A stretch of 64,000 nucleotides of DNA from Patescibacterium sp964487795 (GTDB lineage Bacteria; Patescibacteriota; Patescibacteriia; Patescibacteriales; Patescibacteriaceae), in assembly GCA_964487795.1 (NCBI GenBank), contig CAZASI010000002.1:288969-352968 (forward strand), written 5' to 3'. This document shows positions 31,775 through 38,640 of this stretch, in pieces. The position numbers and the translations under genes were made by a program. Under the pieces are notes generated by a model, which was given only the letters and a program-made list of their open reading frames with translations, was not told the origin of the DNA and searched no databases. The number at the start of each line of letters is the position of its first letter. Position 1 is the first letter of the stretch.

Positions 31775-31858
31775 TTACGAACACAGGCAACAACCTCGAC
31801 AATGTCGGGTAAAATGCCAATATACTTTATTGATTTGTACTAAGGGTATATTTTTCAT
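31775..31858 (-). CDS. leader peptide 2, aromatic/His- and Cys-rich attenuator ORF
   Basis: A 27-codon ORF (ATG 31858, TAA at 31777-31775). Residues 13-16 are Tyr-Trp-His-Phe, followed by Thr-Arg-His and a Cys-rich end with Cys at 20, 23, 24 and 26. The stretch after the aromatic codons can fold as CGAC/GUCG (1:2) or pair with the downstream hairpin (2:3), the standard layout of a ribosome-mediated attenuator. It begins 3 nt after the T-run of the first terminator, so it is read only when transcription passes that point. Confidence 0.65.
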   Translation of the reverse strand: MKNIPLVQINKVYWHFTRHCRGCCLCS

Positions 31859-31860
31859 AT

Positions 31861-31890
31861 AAAAAAACCGGCCCCATAACAGAGCCGGTT
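31861..31890 (-). terminator. attenuator terminator 1 of the tandem leader
   Basis: Stem AACCGGC/GCCGGTT (31884-31890 with 31866-31872) followed by seven U on the minus strand (31867-31861). The 5' side overlaps GGCTCTG (31886-31880), which can pair with CAGAGCC (31932-31926) in leader ORF 1 to form an antiterminator. Confidence 0.82.
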
Positions 31891-31910
31891 CTTGAATCAC
31901 AATAAAAAAA

Positions 31911-31982
31911 TTATGCAACAAGACTGGCTCTGCGCAAGGCAAACCAGTGGAAATAAGTAGCTGTAACTTGTATTAATTGCAT
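31911..31982 (-). CDS. leader peptide 1, aromatic/His-rich attenuator ORF
   Basis: A 23-codon ORF (ATG 31982, TAA at 31913-31911). Residues 10-14 are Tyr-Phe-His-Trp-Phe, then Ala-Leu-Arg-Arg-Ala-Ser. ACTGG at the His-Trp codons (31948-31944) can pair with CCAGT (31927-31923), giving the 1:2 hairpin, while the overlapping CAGAGCC is the antiterminator arm. A ribosome stalled on the aromatic/His codons would block 1:2 and favour read-through. The ATG lies about 10 nt after a consensus -10 box, so the peptide is probably translated from a leaderless mRNA. Confidence 0.7.
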   Translation of the reverse strand: MQLIQVTATYFHWFALRRASLVA

Positions 31983-31991
31983 ATGCAAAAC

Positions 31992-32020
31992 AGTATAGAC
32001 GGTTTTTAAAAAATCGTCAA
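31992..32020 (-). promoter_or_regulatory. promoter of the tandem-attenuator operon
   Basis: Minus strand TTGACG (32020-32015), 17-nt spacer, TATACT (31997-31992). The start site should fall 2-4 nt before the ATG of leader ORF 1. Confidence 0.8.
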
Positions 32021-32025
32021 ATACA

Positions 32026-32946
32026 CTATTGATTGAACTTAAAGGAATTTACCACCTCATCCAAAACTTCTTGAATCTTATTCTTATCAAATTCCTTAAT
32101 CCCCTGTTCAGGTGAATAATTTTGAATATTCGTAGAGTGCATGGTTGCTTCAAGTGCGATACAAACATTATCGCGCAAAATTCGATAACTGGTCGTTTCG
32201 TAAAAATTACCGGCTCCGGCGTCGTTGAACTTTTCTATAACAAAAGTCGCTTTATTTATTGTTTTAGTCTCGGCCGGTTCAGAGTCACCAATAATACACG
32301 CTCCCACTTCCGCTGAGTCGCGAGAAATTCCGACACTAACACTGCCGCCGGCAAAATTTGTTTTTGGCATAATCTCACGAGGCAAATCAACCGTTACTAA
32401 ACGAAGTCCCGCTCGTGATGAGCCATAAGACCAAGGCAAGCGCGCATTATCGTCTTCGCTTAATTGTTTAAAGTCTGCGCTGTATTCAAAACTAAAATTA
32501 TATTCATTATTAGTGTAACCCTGCATTTCGCTTTCGTTCCCGACGGGCTCGCCTTCATTAACCGAAATGATTGTTTCAACGTCTATTGTACCGGCAATAT
32601 CATATTTTTCATTGTCCCCTGCCTTAGTAAAGGATCCGCGAACATCAACAATTTTTCCAGTTGAATATAAGACCTGATCTTCCCCGGTTAATCCGCTCAA
32701 ACCGTAATATATTTCATCTGATTGCAATCCGATAGCACATTCCAAAGTTTGCATTTCACCGGGATTTTTTTTAGGTAAACAAGTCATTAAACCGCGAACA
32801 GTGATAACTTGTCCGTTGACGGTTTCTTCAAGTGGCACTTGTTTTGGTGCATCTGTTTCTTTTTGCCCGAATAAATACCAAGCTCCATAACCTATCACGA
32901 ATACAAGAACAAGTGCGAGTATAGAAAGCAATATTTTTTTTGACAT
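32026..32946 (-). CDS. membrane-anchored extracytoplasmic protein of unknown function
   Basis: 306 aa from ATG 32946 (MSKKILLSILALVLVFVIGY). One N-terminal membrane anchor, then two probable beta domains: about residues 40-130 (GQVITVRGLMTCLPKKN, GKIVDVRGSFTKAGDN) with an OB-fold-like look, and about 140-306 beginning YTNNEYNFSFEYSADFK, a pattern shared with PsbP-like lipoprotein tails seen in CPR. Function unknown. It lies 4 nt after the coiled-coil gene and its stop immediately precedes the attenuator promoter. Confidence 0.75.
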   Translation of the reverse strand: MSKKILLSILALVLVFVIGYGAWYLFGQKETDAPKQVPLEETVNGQVITVRGLMTCLPKKNPGEMQTLECAIGLQSDEIYYGLSGLTGEDQVLYSTGKIVDVRGSFTKAGDNEKYDIAGTIDVETIISVNEGEPVGNESEMQGYTNNEYNFSFEYSADFKQLSEDDNARLPWSYGSSRAGLRLVTVDLPREIMPKTNFAGGSVSVGISRDSAEVGACIIGDSEPAETKTINKATFVIEKFNDAGAGNFYETTSYRILRDNVCIALEATMHSTNIQNYSPEQGIKEFDKNKIQEVLDEVVNSFKFNQ

Positions 32947-32950
32947 ATTT

Positions 32951-33352
32951 TTAGTTATTACTATTAGGGTCAATTTTAGTAAGCATTGCCGCCAGTCTTC
33001 TCTCCAGCTCTTTAAAGTTGTCTATCTGGGATTCAAAATGAGCTTTATGTAAAATCATTTGCGCCATCCATATTTTTATATCTTCAATGTCTTTTTTTAT
33101 CTTTTCAATATCTAACTCTATTTTTTTCGTATCATCCGGAGAAACATTGATATCAGGATCCTTGGACATTTCTTCGGTAAAAGCCAAGTGGTCATATTGA
33201 TCCTCAAGTCGAGATACATATAGCTCAAGATCATCACCCAAAGCTTTTATTTCTTCTTCCATGCCTTCTATAAACCGTTCAGTTTCAGTGATATTCTGTC
33301 TTGTCTCCGGATCAAACACTTTTTTTGGTTGTTCTTCTAAAGGATTGCTCAT
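32951..33352 (-). CDS. small coiled-coil protein of unknown function
   Basis: 133 aa from ATG 33352 (MSNPLEEQPKK). Highly charged, rich in Glu, Lys, Ile and Leu in heptads (ELDIEKIKKDIEDIKIWM), so mostly coiled coil; no catalytic motif. Placed 1 nt after the PAP2 gene and 4 nt before the membrane-anchored gene. Confidence 0.7.
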   Translation of the reverse strand: MSNPLEEQPKKVFDPETRQNITETERFIEGMEEEIKALGDDLELYVSRLEDQYDHLAFTEEMSKDPDINVSPDDTKKIELDIEKIKKDIEDIKIWMAQMILHKAHFESQIDNFKELERRLAAMLTKIDPNSNN

Positions 33353-33353
33353 A

Positions 33354-34019
33354 TTAGATTGAATAAAATTTTTGTTTAAAAGCTTTGCCGACAACAACGC
33401 CAACTACGGTTCCGAAAATTGCACCGGCAATAAACTCGGAAAACCAGTGAACACTTATAGAAGTACTTAATCCTACATATAAAGCATAGACAAAAGCCAT
33501 TATTCGCCAAAGCTTCTCTTTGGGGAACAATATATAGAACGCCGCAGCCATGGCAAACGCTACAGTAGTGTGTGATGACGGCCATCCCCAAAAAATTCCA
33601 CCGCGCATAAAGCCAAATTGAAAACCTTGGCTGATATCATTACCTAGCTCAAGCATACGAAAATTCATTATCGGCGGGATGCGTCCGGTCAAGGACTTAT
33701 AGGCATATGATAAGAGAACACTATATAAAGCAGCTTGCCCTAAAGCAAAGCCGACAATTGTCGCTTTCTTCTCCTTCAAAATTTTACCAATAAATAAAAA
33801 GGCCAGCGGAATAAATACCGGTAAGAGAAAACCGCCGATGAGCGCCGGATAAATAAGCTTATGTAAGGTCTCACTGCGCGTATTTACAAAATAATACCAA
33901 TCAAAGCCGCTTAAAACTATTACTGCAGTCAAAACAATTGCAATCACCTGCCAAATCAAATATTTCCCGGAAAAGATAGTTCGGATCGTTTCTTTTGTAT
34001 TATAAAATAGTGTTTTCAT
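33354..34019 (-). CDS. PAP2 family phosphatase
   Basis: A 221-aa protein with about six transmembrane helices and the three PAP2 motifs: KSLTGRIPP, PSSHTT (catalytic His) and SISVHWFSEFIAG. It should dephosphorylate a lipid phosphate such as undecaprenyl diphosphate at the outer membrane face, recycling the cell-wall lipid carrier. Its N-terminal codons overlap the end of the Nudix gene by 20 nt. Confidence 0.93.
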   Translation of the reverse strand: MKTLFYNTKETIRTIFSGKYLIWQVIAIVLTAVIVLSGFDWYYFVNTRSETLHKLIYPALIGGFLLPVFIPLAFLFIGKILKEKKATIVGFALGQAALYSVLLSYAYKSLTGRIPPIMNFRMLELGNDISQGFQFGFMRGGIFWGWPSSHTTVAFAMAAAFYILFPKEKLWRIMAFVYALYVGLSTSISVHWFSEFIAGAIFGTVVGVVVGKAFKQKFYSI

Positions 34020-34545
34020 GTTTTATTTTTTGCGCAACGTCATTGATAAAATCAAATCCTTCAAGGCTCGCAGCCCACTCACGAGTTTTATTAATCATTG
34101 ATTCTCTAATCTCTCGAGCCGTCAGCCATTCAACCATCATCACTTCGTTATCATTAAATCTTAAATCTTTTATATCACCGTTAAAATAATAAAAATAGAA
34201 TTTAGCGTGTTCTTTATTGGTTTCTCCGTTATAATCGCGCATGCCTCCGACAATCAAATCATTGATACTAATCTTCAAACCAATTTCTTCTTCAATTTCT
34301 CTAGCCACCGTTTCATCATAATCATGACCGGCTTGAATATGACCACCAAAACGCGTGTCCCAAGTATTTGCAGCCAAATCTTTTTTCGGTGAACGTCGAT
34401 GTACTAAAAATTGTCCGTCCTTATTGCGCACATAAATATGTACAACTCTGTGCCAATCTCCGTCACGATGAACTTCTGATCGAGGTTTTACGATACCAAG
34501 CGCCTTATTATTCTCATCATAGACATCAAACAATTCAACGCTCAT
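34000..34545 (-). CDS. Nudix hydrolase, Idi-like
   Basis: 181 aa. The Nudix box GGHIQAGHDYDETVAREIEEEIGL is complete except for small substitutions, and the N-terminus (ELFDVYDENNKALGIVKPRS, HRVVHIYVRN) resembles the isopentenyl-diphosphate isomerase-like Nudix subgroup. Substrate unknown. Overlaps the PAP2 gene by 20 nt, so the pair is translationally coupled. Confidence 0.9.
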   Translation of the reverse strand: MSVELFDVYDENNKALGIVKPRSEVHRDGDWHRVVHIYVRNKDGQFLVHRRSPKKDLAANTWDTRFGGHIQAGHDYDETVAREIEEEIGLKISINDLIVGGMRDYNGETNKEHAKFYFYYFNGDIKDLRFNDNEVMMVEWLTAREIRESMINKTREWAASLEGFDFINDVAQKIKHENTIL

Positions 34546-34550
34546 ATAAT

Positions 34551-34949
34551 TTATGTGTTTTTAGGAATGACCTGATGAAGCCCAAAAGTATTTCCTTCGG
34601 TATCAATAAAATATCCCTGCCAAGCCATATCGGCAATAGTAAATTTTGGCATAGCGACTTTTCCTCCGGCGGCCAAAATCTTTTCAGCAATCGCATCATA
34701 GTCATCAACCTGCATTGTGCAAACAAAAGCATTTGAGCCACACATATCTTTAGCAAGTGCAACGGGCCGCTTTAATAAACCTCCGTTAATCCCCGGCTCT
34801 TTCGAATCTTTTTCGGCAGTCATCACCATCCAATATGCTGGTTCTATTCCTGGCCATTGCTCTATTTTCCAATCAAACACTTTTGTATAAAATTCAGCGG
34901 CGCGCTCTAGATCATCGGCTTGAATTTCAAAATGCACTGGTCTGTTCAT
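34551..34949 (-). CDS. VOC (glyoxalase/bleomycin resistance-like) protein
   Basis: 132 aa with the two beta-alpha-beta-beta-beta halves of a VOC protein: VHFEIQADDLERAAEFYTKV first, GGKVAMPKFTIADMAWQGYF and DTEGNTFGLHQ second. Possible metal ligands are His5, Glu and His near the C-terminus. Related proteins are annotated as glyoxalase-like; the substrate is unknown. 5 nt before the Nudix gene. Confidence 0.9.
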   Translation of the reverse strand: MNRPVHFEIQADDLERAAEFYTKVFDWKIEQWPGIEPAYWMVMTAEKDSKEPGINGGLLKRPVALAKDMCGSNAFVCTMQVDDYDAIAEKILAAGGKVAMPKFTIADMAWQGYFIDTEGNTFGLHQVIPKNT

Positions 34950-34966
34950 ACGGTTAGTATTATTAA

Positions 34967-35413
34967 TTATTTTATTTTCTTAAGATCGCCTTCTATAAAA
35001 ATTGAACCCAGTCCGATAACCTCTTCTTTAAAATTTAATTTCTCAGAAATTGGGTTCAAAATATAAATCGGTTTTTTATAATGAAAGGCAATTACCATTT
35101 CCGCCAAAGTATTCCCGCCGATATAACCGGGCATGCCTTTCTTTTTATAATTTAATACTAAAACTGCATCGCCTCTAATTACTTTTCTAAAATGATTTTT
35201 AATCAAGAATGTTTTTTTATTGTAGTGATTCGCATTTTTAAACCACGTTTTATAATGCTCAACAACAAAATCACCACTTTTCTTCATGGCTAGGGCGCCA
35301 AAAGGATAGGCTACTTTAAATCCGGCATCTTCCAAGTGCTTGCCAATTACAAGCACTTGCTTAAAAAAAGCCGCGCTCGAACATAAAACAATTGTTTTCT
35401 TTTGTTTCTTCAT
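34967..35413 (-). CDS. nucleoside 2-deoxyribosyltransferase-like/SLOG-type protein
   Basis: 148 aa from ATG 35413 (MKKQKKTIVLCSSAAF). A Rossmann-like start, then GDAVLVLNYKKKGMPGYIGG and TLAEMVIAFHYKKPIYILNP, the pattern of nucleoside deoxyribosyltransferase-like proteins (an Asp for the base, Gly-Gly-x-Thr and a Glu as possible nucleophile). Typical CPR members of this fold are uncharacterised. Confidence 0.65.
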   Translation of the reverse strand: MKKQKKTIVLCSSAAFFKQVLVIGKHLEDAGFKVAYPFGALAMKKSGDFVVEHYKTWFKNANHYNKKTFLIKNHFRKVIRGDAVLVLNYKKKGMPGYIGGNTLAEMVIAFHYKKPIYILNPISEKLNFKEEVIGLGSIFIEGDLKKIK

Positions 35414-35414
35414 A

Positions 35415-35909
35415 TTAGTGAGCGCCCAAGTAACCGAGCCACATTCCGATAACAAAGACAACTGCGCCGCCTAAGATAACCTGAATAGTGGTTTTAATAA
35501 GTGAGCTCTGCATGTACTTATAACGAATATACGCAATCGCCAATAGCTCAAGCACAACAATAATATAAGCTAGTTGAAGAGCCAGTGTTAAATCGCTGAG
35601 TAAAAAAGGAATAGTATGAAGCATTCCGCCAACAACCGTTGCCAGACCGGTAATCAAACCGCGCATAAACGGTTTACCGCGTCCAGTTATTTCGCCGTCA
35701 TCAGACAAAGCTTCAGATAAACCCATACTAATACCGGCGCCGATCGAAGCGGCTGTACCGACAAAAAATGCTGAAAGAGGATTTTGAGTTAAGCCGGCAG
35801 TTGCAAACAGAGGTGCAAGAGTAGAGACTGAACCGTCCATTAAACCAAGTAAAGCCGGTTGGATTTTTTGTAAGAGAAATTGTGCGCGTTCGCTATTTTG
35901 AGTAGACAT
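35415..35909 (-). CDS. VIT1/CCC1-like membrane protein
   Basis: A 164-aa protein of five transmembrane helices; LLGLMDGSVSTLAPLFATAG at the N-terminus and SIGAGISMGLSEALSDDGEI correspond to the conserved VIT segments. Likely Fe2+/Mn2+ transport. It differs from the 21796 copy in lacking its EEATEEYQ-type segment. Lies 1 nt before the transferase-like gene. Confidence 0.85.
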   Translation of the reverse strand: MSTQNSERAQFLLQKIQPALLGLMDGSVSTLAPLFATAGLTQNPLSAFFVGTAASIGAGISMGLSEALSDDGEITGRGKPFMRGLITGLATVVGGMLHTIPFLLSDLTLALQLAYIIVVLELLAIAYIRYKYMQSSLIKTTIQVILGGAVVFVIGMWLGYLGAH

Positions 35910-35944
35910 GTAATATCTTATTAATAATATCTTATAAGCTTATT

Positions 35945-36595
35945 CTATCCTTTTATTAGATATTTTGTAAATCCAGCCTCAACTAATTGTTCATAAGCTT
36001 TCCATACATTATTCGGAATTTCTTGAGTAATCTGATAGCCTTGTTTTGGATATTCTTTGATTCGTTGCAGGTCACCCGTCATAATTCCAAACATTTGTTC
36101 TTTTGATATTTCGTTATTTGGATAATCTTCAAATGAAATATCGGGTGAAGTGACTCTACATTCTTTCTCTGGCCATAAAGCCTTAAAAGCTGCATACATT
36201 CTTCTCTCCATGTAAGGTTTTTGAACCAGAAGAAAAGTATTAAAATCAAGATTTAAGTTTTTTAAAATTATTTTAGTAAAACGAATATTATCTCCCGTAT
36301 TAGTTGACTCTTTTTCAAGGATAATTCTATCTTCAGGAACACCTTTCGCCATTGCAATATCAGCGAAAATTTCCGCTTCAGATTTTTTAAATGAATCTTT
36401 TGTATCTTTGCCTAACCCACCGGAAAAAATAATATAAGGGGCGTAACCTTGTAAAAATAAATCAGCTGCATATTCAGCGACTCGGGTATCACGACTTCCT
36501 AATACAAAAATACAATCAGACTTTTCCAGAGCCTGATGCATATGATGGTAATCCCAAATAATTTTAGCGTTTAAATCTATTTCTTCAGGATTCAT
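35945..36595 (-). CDS. YdcF-like DUF218 protein
   Basis: A 216-aa soluble protein with DUF218 landmarks: CIFVLGSRDTRVAEYAADLF, IIFSGGLGKDT, ASN-type switch ESTNTGDNIRFTKIIL and VQKPYMERRMYAAF. YdcF family members bind S-adenosylmethionine or act on envelope precursors; activity unproven. Starts 1 nt after the DUF1801 stop. Confidence 0.9.
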   Translation of the reverse strand: MNPEEIDLNAKIIWDYHHMHQALEKSDCIFVLGSRDTRVAEYAADLFLQGYAPYIIFSGGLGKDTKDSFKKSEAEIFADIAMAKGVPEDRIILEKESTNTGDNIRFTKIILKNLNLDFNTFLLVQKPYMERRMYAAFKALWPEKECRVTSPDISFEDYPNNEISKEQMFGIMTGDLQRIKEYPKQGYQITQEIPNNVWKAYEQLVEAGFTKYLIKG

Positions 36596-36596
36596 A

Positions 36597-37016
36597 TTAG
36601 TTTAAAATAAGTCCTGGCGATTTTGCAGCCAATTTTAAAACCTTCTTTAACTCTGTAATATTAACATCTTCTAACCTTTTAAAGCGAATACAGCTTTTGC
36701 CAACACTTACTTTACCTAAAGTGCTTTTATGTTGTTCGGCAATATAGCCTTTAGTATCTACAGCGCAAACATAAAGACTAATATAATTTTTTTGTGCCGC
36801 AAGAGCAATAAGCGGCCAGTCAATAATTTCTTTTTTATAATTGGAATATTTAAAAACACCATAGCCTAGCATATTATGCGCGAGCCACGGTTTCAATTTC
36901 GCGGAAGTCTTTTGAATAAGAGCATGTAGAGATTTGATATCCGCGCGACGATCATCCCCTACTGAATCTAAATATTGCTTAACTGTTTTTGCCTTTACGG
37001 CTTTGAACATATTCAT
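36597..37016 (-). CDS. DUF1801 protein
   Basis: 139 aa with DUF1801 features: AKTVKQYLDSVGDDRRADIK, the central MLGYGVFKYSN and SVGKSCIRFKRLEDVN near the end. Function of the family unknown; often encoded with YdeI-like genes, as here. ATG 37010 is an alternative start. Confidence 0.9.
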   Translation of the reverse strand: MNMFKAVKAKTVKQYLDSVGDDRRADIKSLHALIQKTSAKLKPWLAHNMLGYGVFKYSNYKKEIIDWPLIALAAQKNYISLYVCAVDTKGYIAEQHKSTLGKVSVGKSCIRFKRLEDVNITELKKVLKLAAKSPGLILN

Positions 37017-37019
37017 ATC

Positions 37020-37274
37020 TTATTGCTTCTTAAGTAAATCAAACTCAAAATCCAAAGCTTCTAATTGTTTTTGCACAACATCTTTAGTTTCATCAATTGC
37101 TTTGTTATAAAACTTCGGAGCAAGCTTATCCATAAAAAAATCTAATACTTCACCAGCGGCAATCACTCCGATTTCTTCACTGCGTTCATCTTGAAAATAA
37201 GAAATAATACTCTTGATCATTTCTTCCCTATCTTTTTCGCTCAAAATATCTAATCCTCTCTTAATATCTTTCAT
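37020..37274 (-). CDS. DUF2164 protein
   Basis: 84 aa, full length for DUF2164: MIKSIISYFQDERSEEIGVI, GEVLDFFMDKLAPKFYNKAI. Function unknown. 3 nt before the DUF1801 gene. Confidence 0.85.
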   Translation of the reverse strand: MKDIKRGLDILSEKDREEMIKSIISYFQDERSEEIGVIAAGEVLDFFMDKLAPKFYNKAIDETKDVVQKQLEALDFEFDLLKKQ

Positions 37275-37279
37275 ATATT

Positions 37280-37591
37280 TTATTTCTTCGCTTTTTTCGA
37301 TCGCTTGGCAAGAATACCTTTGATCGAGGGACTAATCGCTTTATCTTTTCGATGAATACAACCGATCCAGCAACAAGGTCGACGCTTCCCCTCTTTAATC
37401 TCATTAACCAATCTCGTAATATGCTCTTTTCGCGTCTCTTCTTTTTTAACAAAAGTAACCCAACAAATCCATTCGTTACGTCCGAGCGGAGTAAGATTTT
37501 CCCAAGTCCTCGCAGCAGCTTTATCAGAGCTAAGAGCTTTTTGTAGATCAGATGGCACAGTGTGCACTGTTCCTTTAGAAATGTTAGTCAT
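37280..37591 (-). CDS. YdeI/OmpD-associated (OmdA) family protein
   Basis: 103 aa from ATG 37591 (MTNISKGTVHTVPSDLQKAL). TWENLTPLGRNEWICWVTF and ETRKEHITRLVNEIKEGKRR are the conserved YdeI/OmdA segments; the tail is basic. The family has been linked to resistance to peptides but its biochemistry is unclear. The start overlaps the stop of a tiny membrane gene by 8 nt. Confidence 0.85.
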   Translation of the reverse strand: MTNISKGTVHTVPSDLQKALSSDKAAARTWENLTPLGRNEWICWVTFVKKEETRKEHITRLVNEIKEGKRRPCCWIGCIHRKDKAISPSIKGILAKRSKKAKK

Positions 37592-37757
37592 TTGATTTCT
37601 TTCCAAAACTATACCAAGAAATCGGAATAGCAATAATGGCTGCCGTTATATAGAGCCATGTGTCTTCATAGCCATTTGCTCGCCAAACAATAGTTAGAAC
37701 TATCAAAAGTCCGATAAATAAAACTAGTTCGAGCTTTTTTGATTGTTGTGGTGTCAT
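37584..37757 (-). CDS. 57-aa two-helix membrane protein
   Basis: ATG 37757 to TAA 37584. The translation opens MTPQQSKKLELVLFIGLLIV and has two hydrophobic segments (about 11-25 and 33-50) with a short charged loop RANGYEDT between. It fills the gap between the Nudix and YdeI-like genes exactly, overlapping the latter by 8 nt and starting 1 nt after the Nudix stop, which supports a real gene. Function unknown. Confidence 0.7.
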   Translation of the reverse strand: MTPQQSKKLELVLFIGLLIVLTIVWRANGYEDTWLYITAAIIAIPISWYSFGKKSND

Positions 37758-37758
37758 A

Positions 37759-38190
37759 TTATGATAATAATAAATTTATATCAAATTCAGGATAGAGTTT
37801 TATCTTGCCATCCATTATATCCTGTAAAGGCAACCAAACGGCATCATAGCTCTTCGTATCAATTACAGGTATTTTCTCTTTAGCGTACAAACTCTTATCC
37901 GATAATTCACCTTTAAACAAAAAAATAATCTGATGGCCGTGATCACCGTTATAGCTAAAAATATTTTCTACTACTTTAATAAACTCAAGATTCTCAAGTT
38001 CGGAATTCAATTCTTCCTTAATTTCGCGACGTACCGCATCTTCACCGCTTTCACCAAATTCTACTCCCCCGCCAACCAATCTTCCGAAATGCTCATTCTT
38101 TTTTTCATCATACCCCATGCCAACAAGGACTTCCTTCTTGTCTCTTAATATTATACAAATGGCTTTTGCGACAATTTGATTAGCTTTCAT
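37759..38190 (-). CDS. Nudix hydrolase
   Basis: 143 aa with a Nudix box GGGVEFGESGEDAVRREIKEE (residues about 38-59). The N-terminus AKAICIILRDKKEVLVGMGY is typical of MutT/ADP-ribose-type enzymes. Substrate unknown. 2 nt after the zinc-ribbon gene stop. Confidence 0.93.
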   Translation of the reverse strand: MKANQIVAKAICIILRDKKEVLVGMGYDEKKNEHFGRLVGGGVEFGESGEDAVRREIKEELNSELENLEFIKVVENIFSYNGDHGHQIIFLFKGELSDKSLYAKEKIPVIDTKSYDAVWLPLQDIMDGKIKLYPEFDINLLLS

Positions 38191-38192
38191 TC

Positions 38193-38495
38193 TTAAGATT
38201 TAACGATTTTTTTAATTACAGAATCTGCAAATAATCTAAATGCCGGACGATTTTCTTTTTTATAAATAATTTTCACTCCCAGCAAATGGCCCTTGGGACA
38301 GTTTAAAGATTTATTTGTAAGCGCCACTTTTTCTTCATCAATTCTATCGAGATACATTCTTCGTAAATTACCCGGACCATCTTTTTGATATAAACAAATA
38401 TAAGTTCCGCAACTTTCGCAAGAAATATTCAAAAGTCGAGAGTAACCGCCTCTATTTTTTTTAAACTTGTCATTTTTAAGTTTTGTAGTAACCAT
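38193..38495 (-). CDS. small zinc-ribbon-like protein of unknown function
   Basis: 100 aa from ATG 38495 (MVTTKLKNDKFKKNRGGYSR). Cysteines in SCESCGTY and one more in NCPKGH could bind a metal, and GNLRRMYLDRIDE is a segment I associate with conserved CPR proteins. No catalytic motif. It is the first gene of the dense minus-strand array that runs to 32951. Confidence 0.7.
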   Translation of the reverse strand: MVTTKLKNDKFKKNRGGYSRLLNISCESCGTYICLYQKDGPGNLRRMYLDRIDEEKVALTNKSLNCPKGHLLGVKIIYKKENRPAFRLFADSVIKKIVKS

Positions 38496-38590
38496 GATTT
38501 TTATATATCCAATATCTACTTTTAGAACCAACTATATAGGGTATTATAAGCGGTTTTGAGCTATCTTACCAGAAACTCATTAATACAAAC

Positions 38591-38617
38591 ACAAAACCGT
38601 CTTTTAGACGGTTTTGT
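38591..38617 (-). terminator. intrinsic terminator of the beta-helix gene
   Basis: A 12-bp perfect stem (38591-38602 with 38606-38617), 3-nt loop, T-rich on both sides, 24 nt after the stop at 38641. Confidence 0.8.
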
Positions 38618-38640
38618 TGTAGAATTTTTAGTTTATATTC

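Noticed and set aside
31699..32025. Known riboswitch or T-box in the 330-nt leader
   Set aside because: No T-box sequence, specifier loop or known aptamer core was seen; the short ORFs with overlapping alternative hairpins explain the region better.
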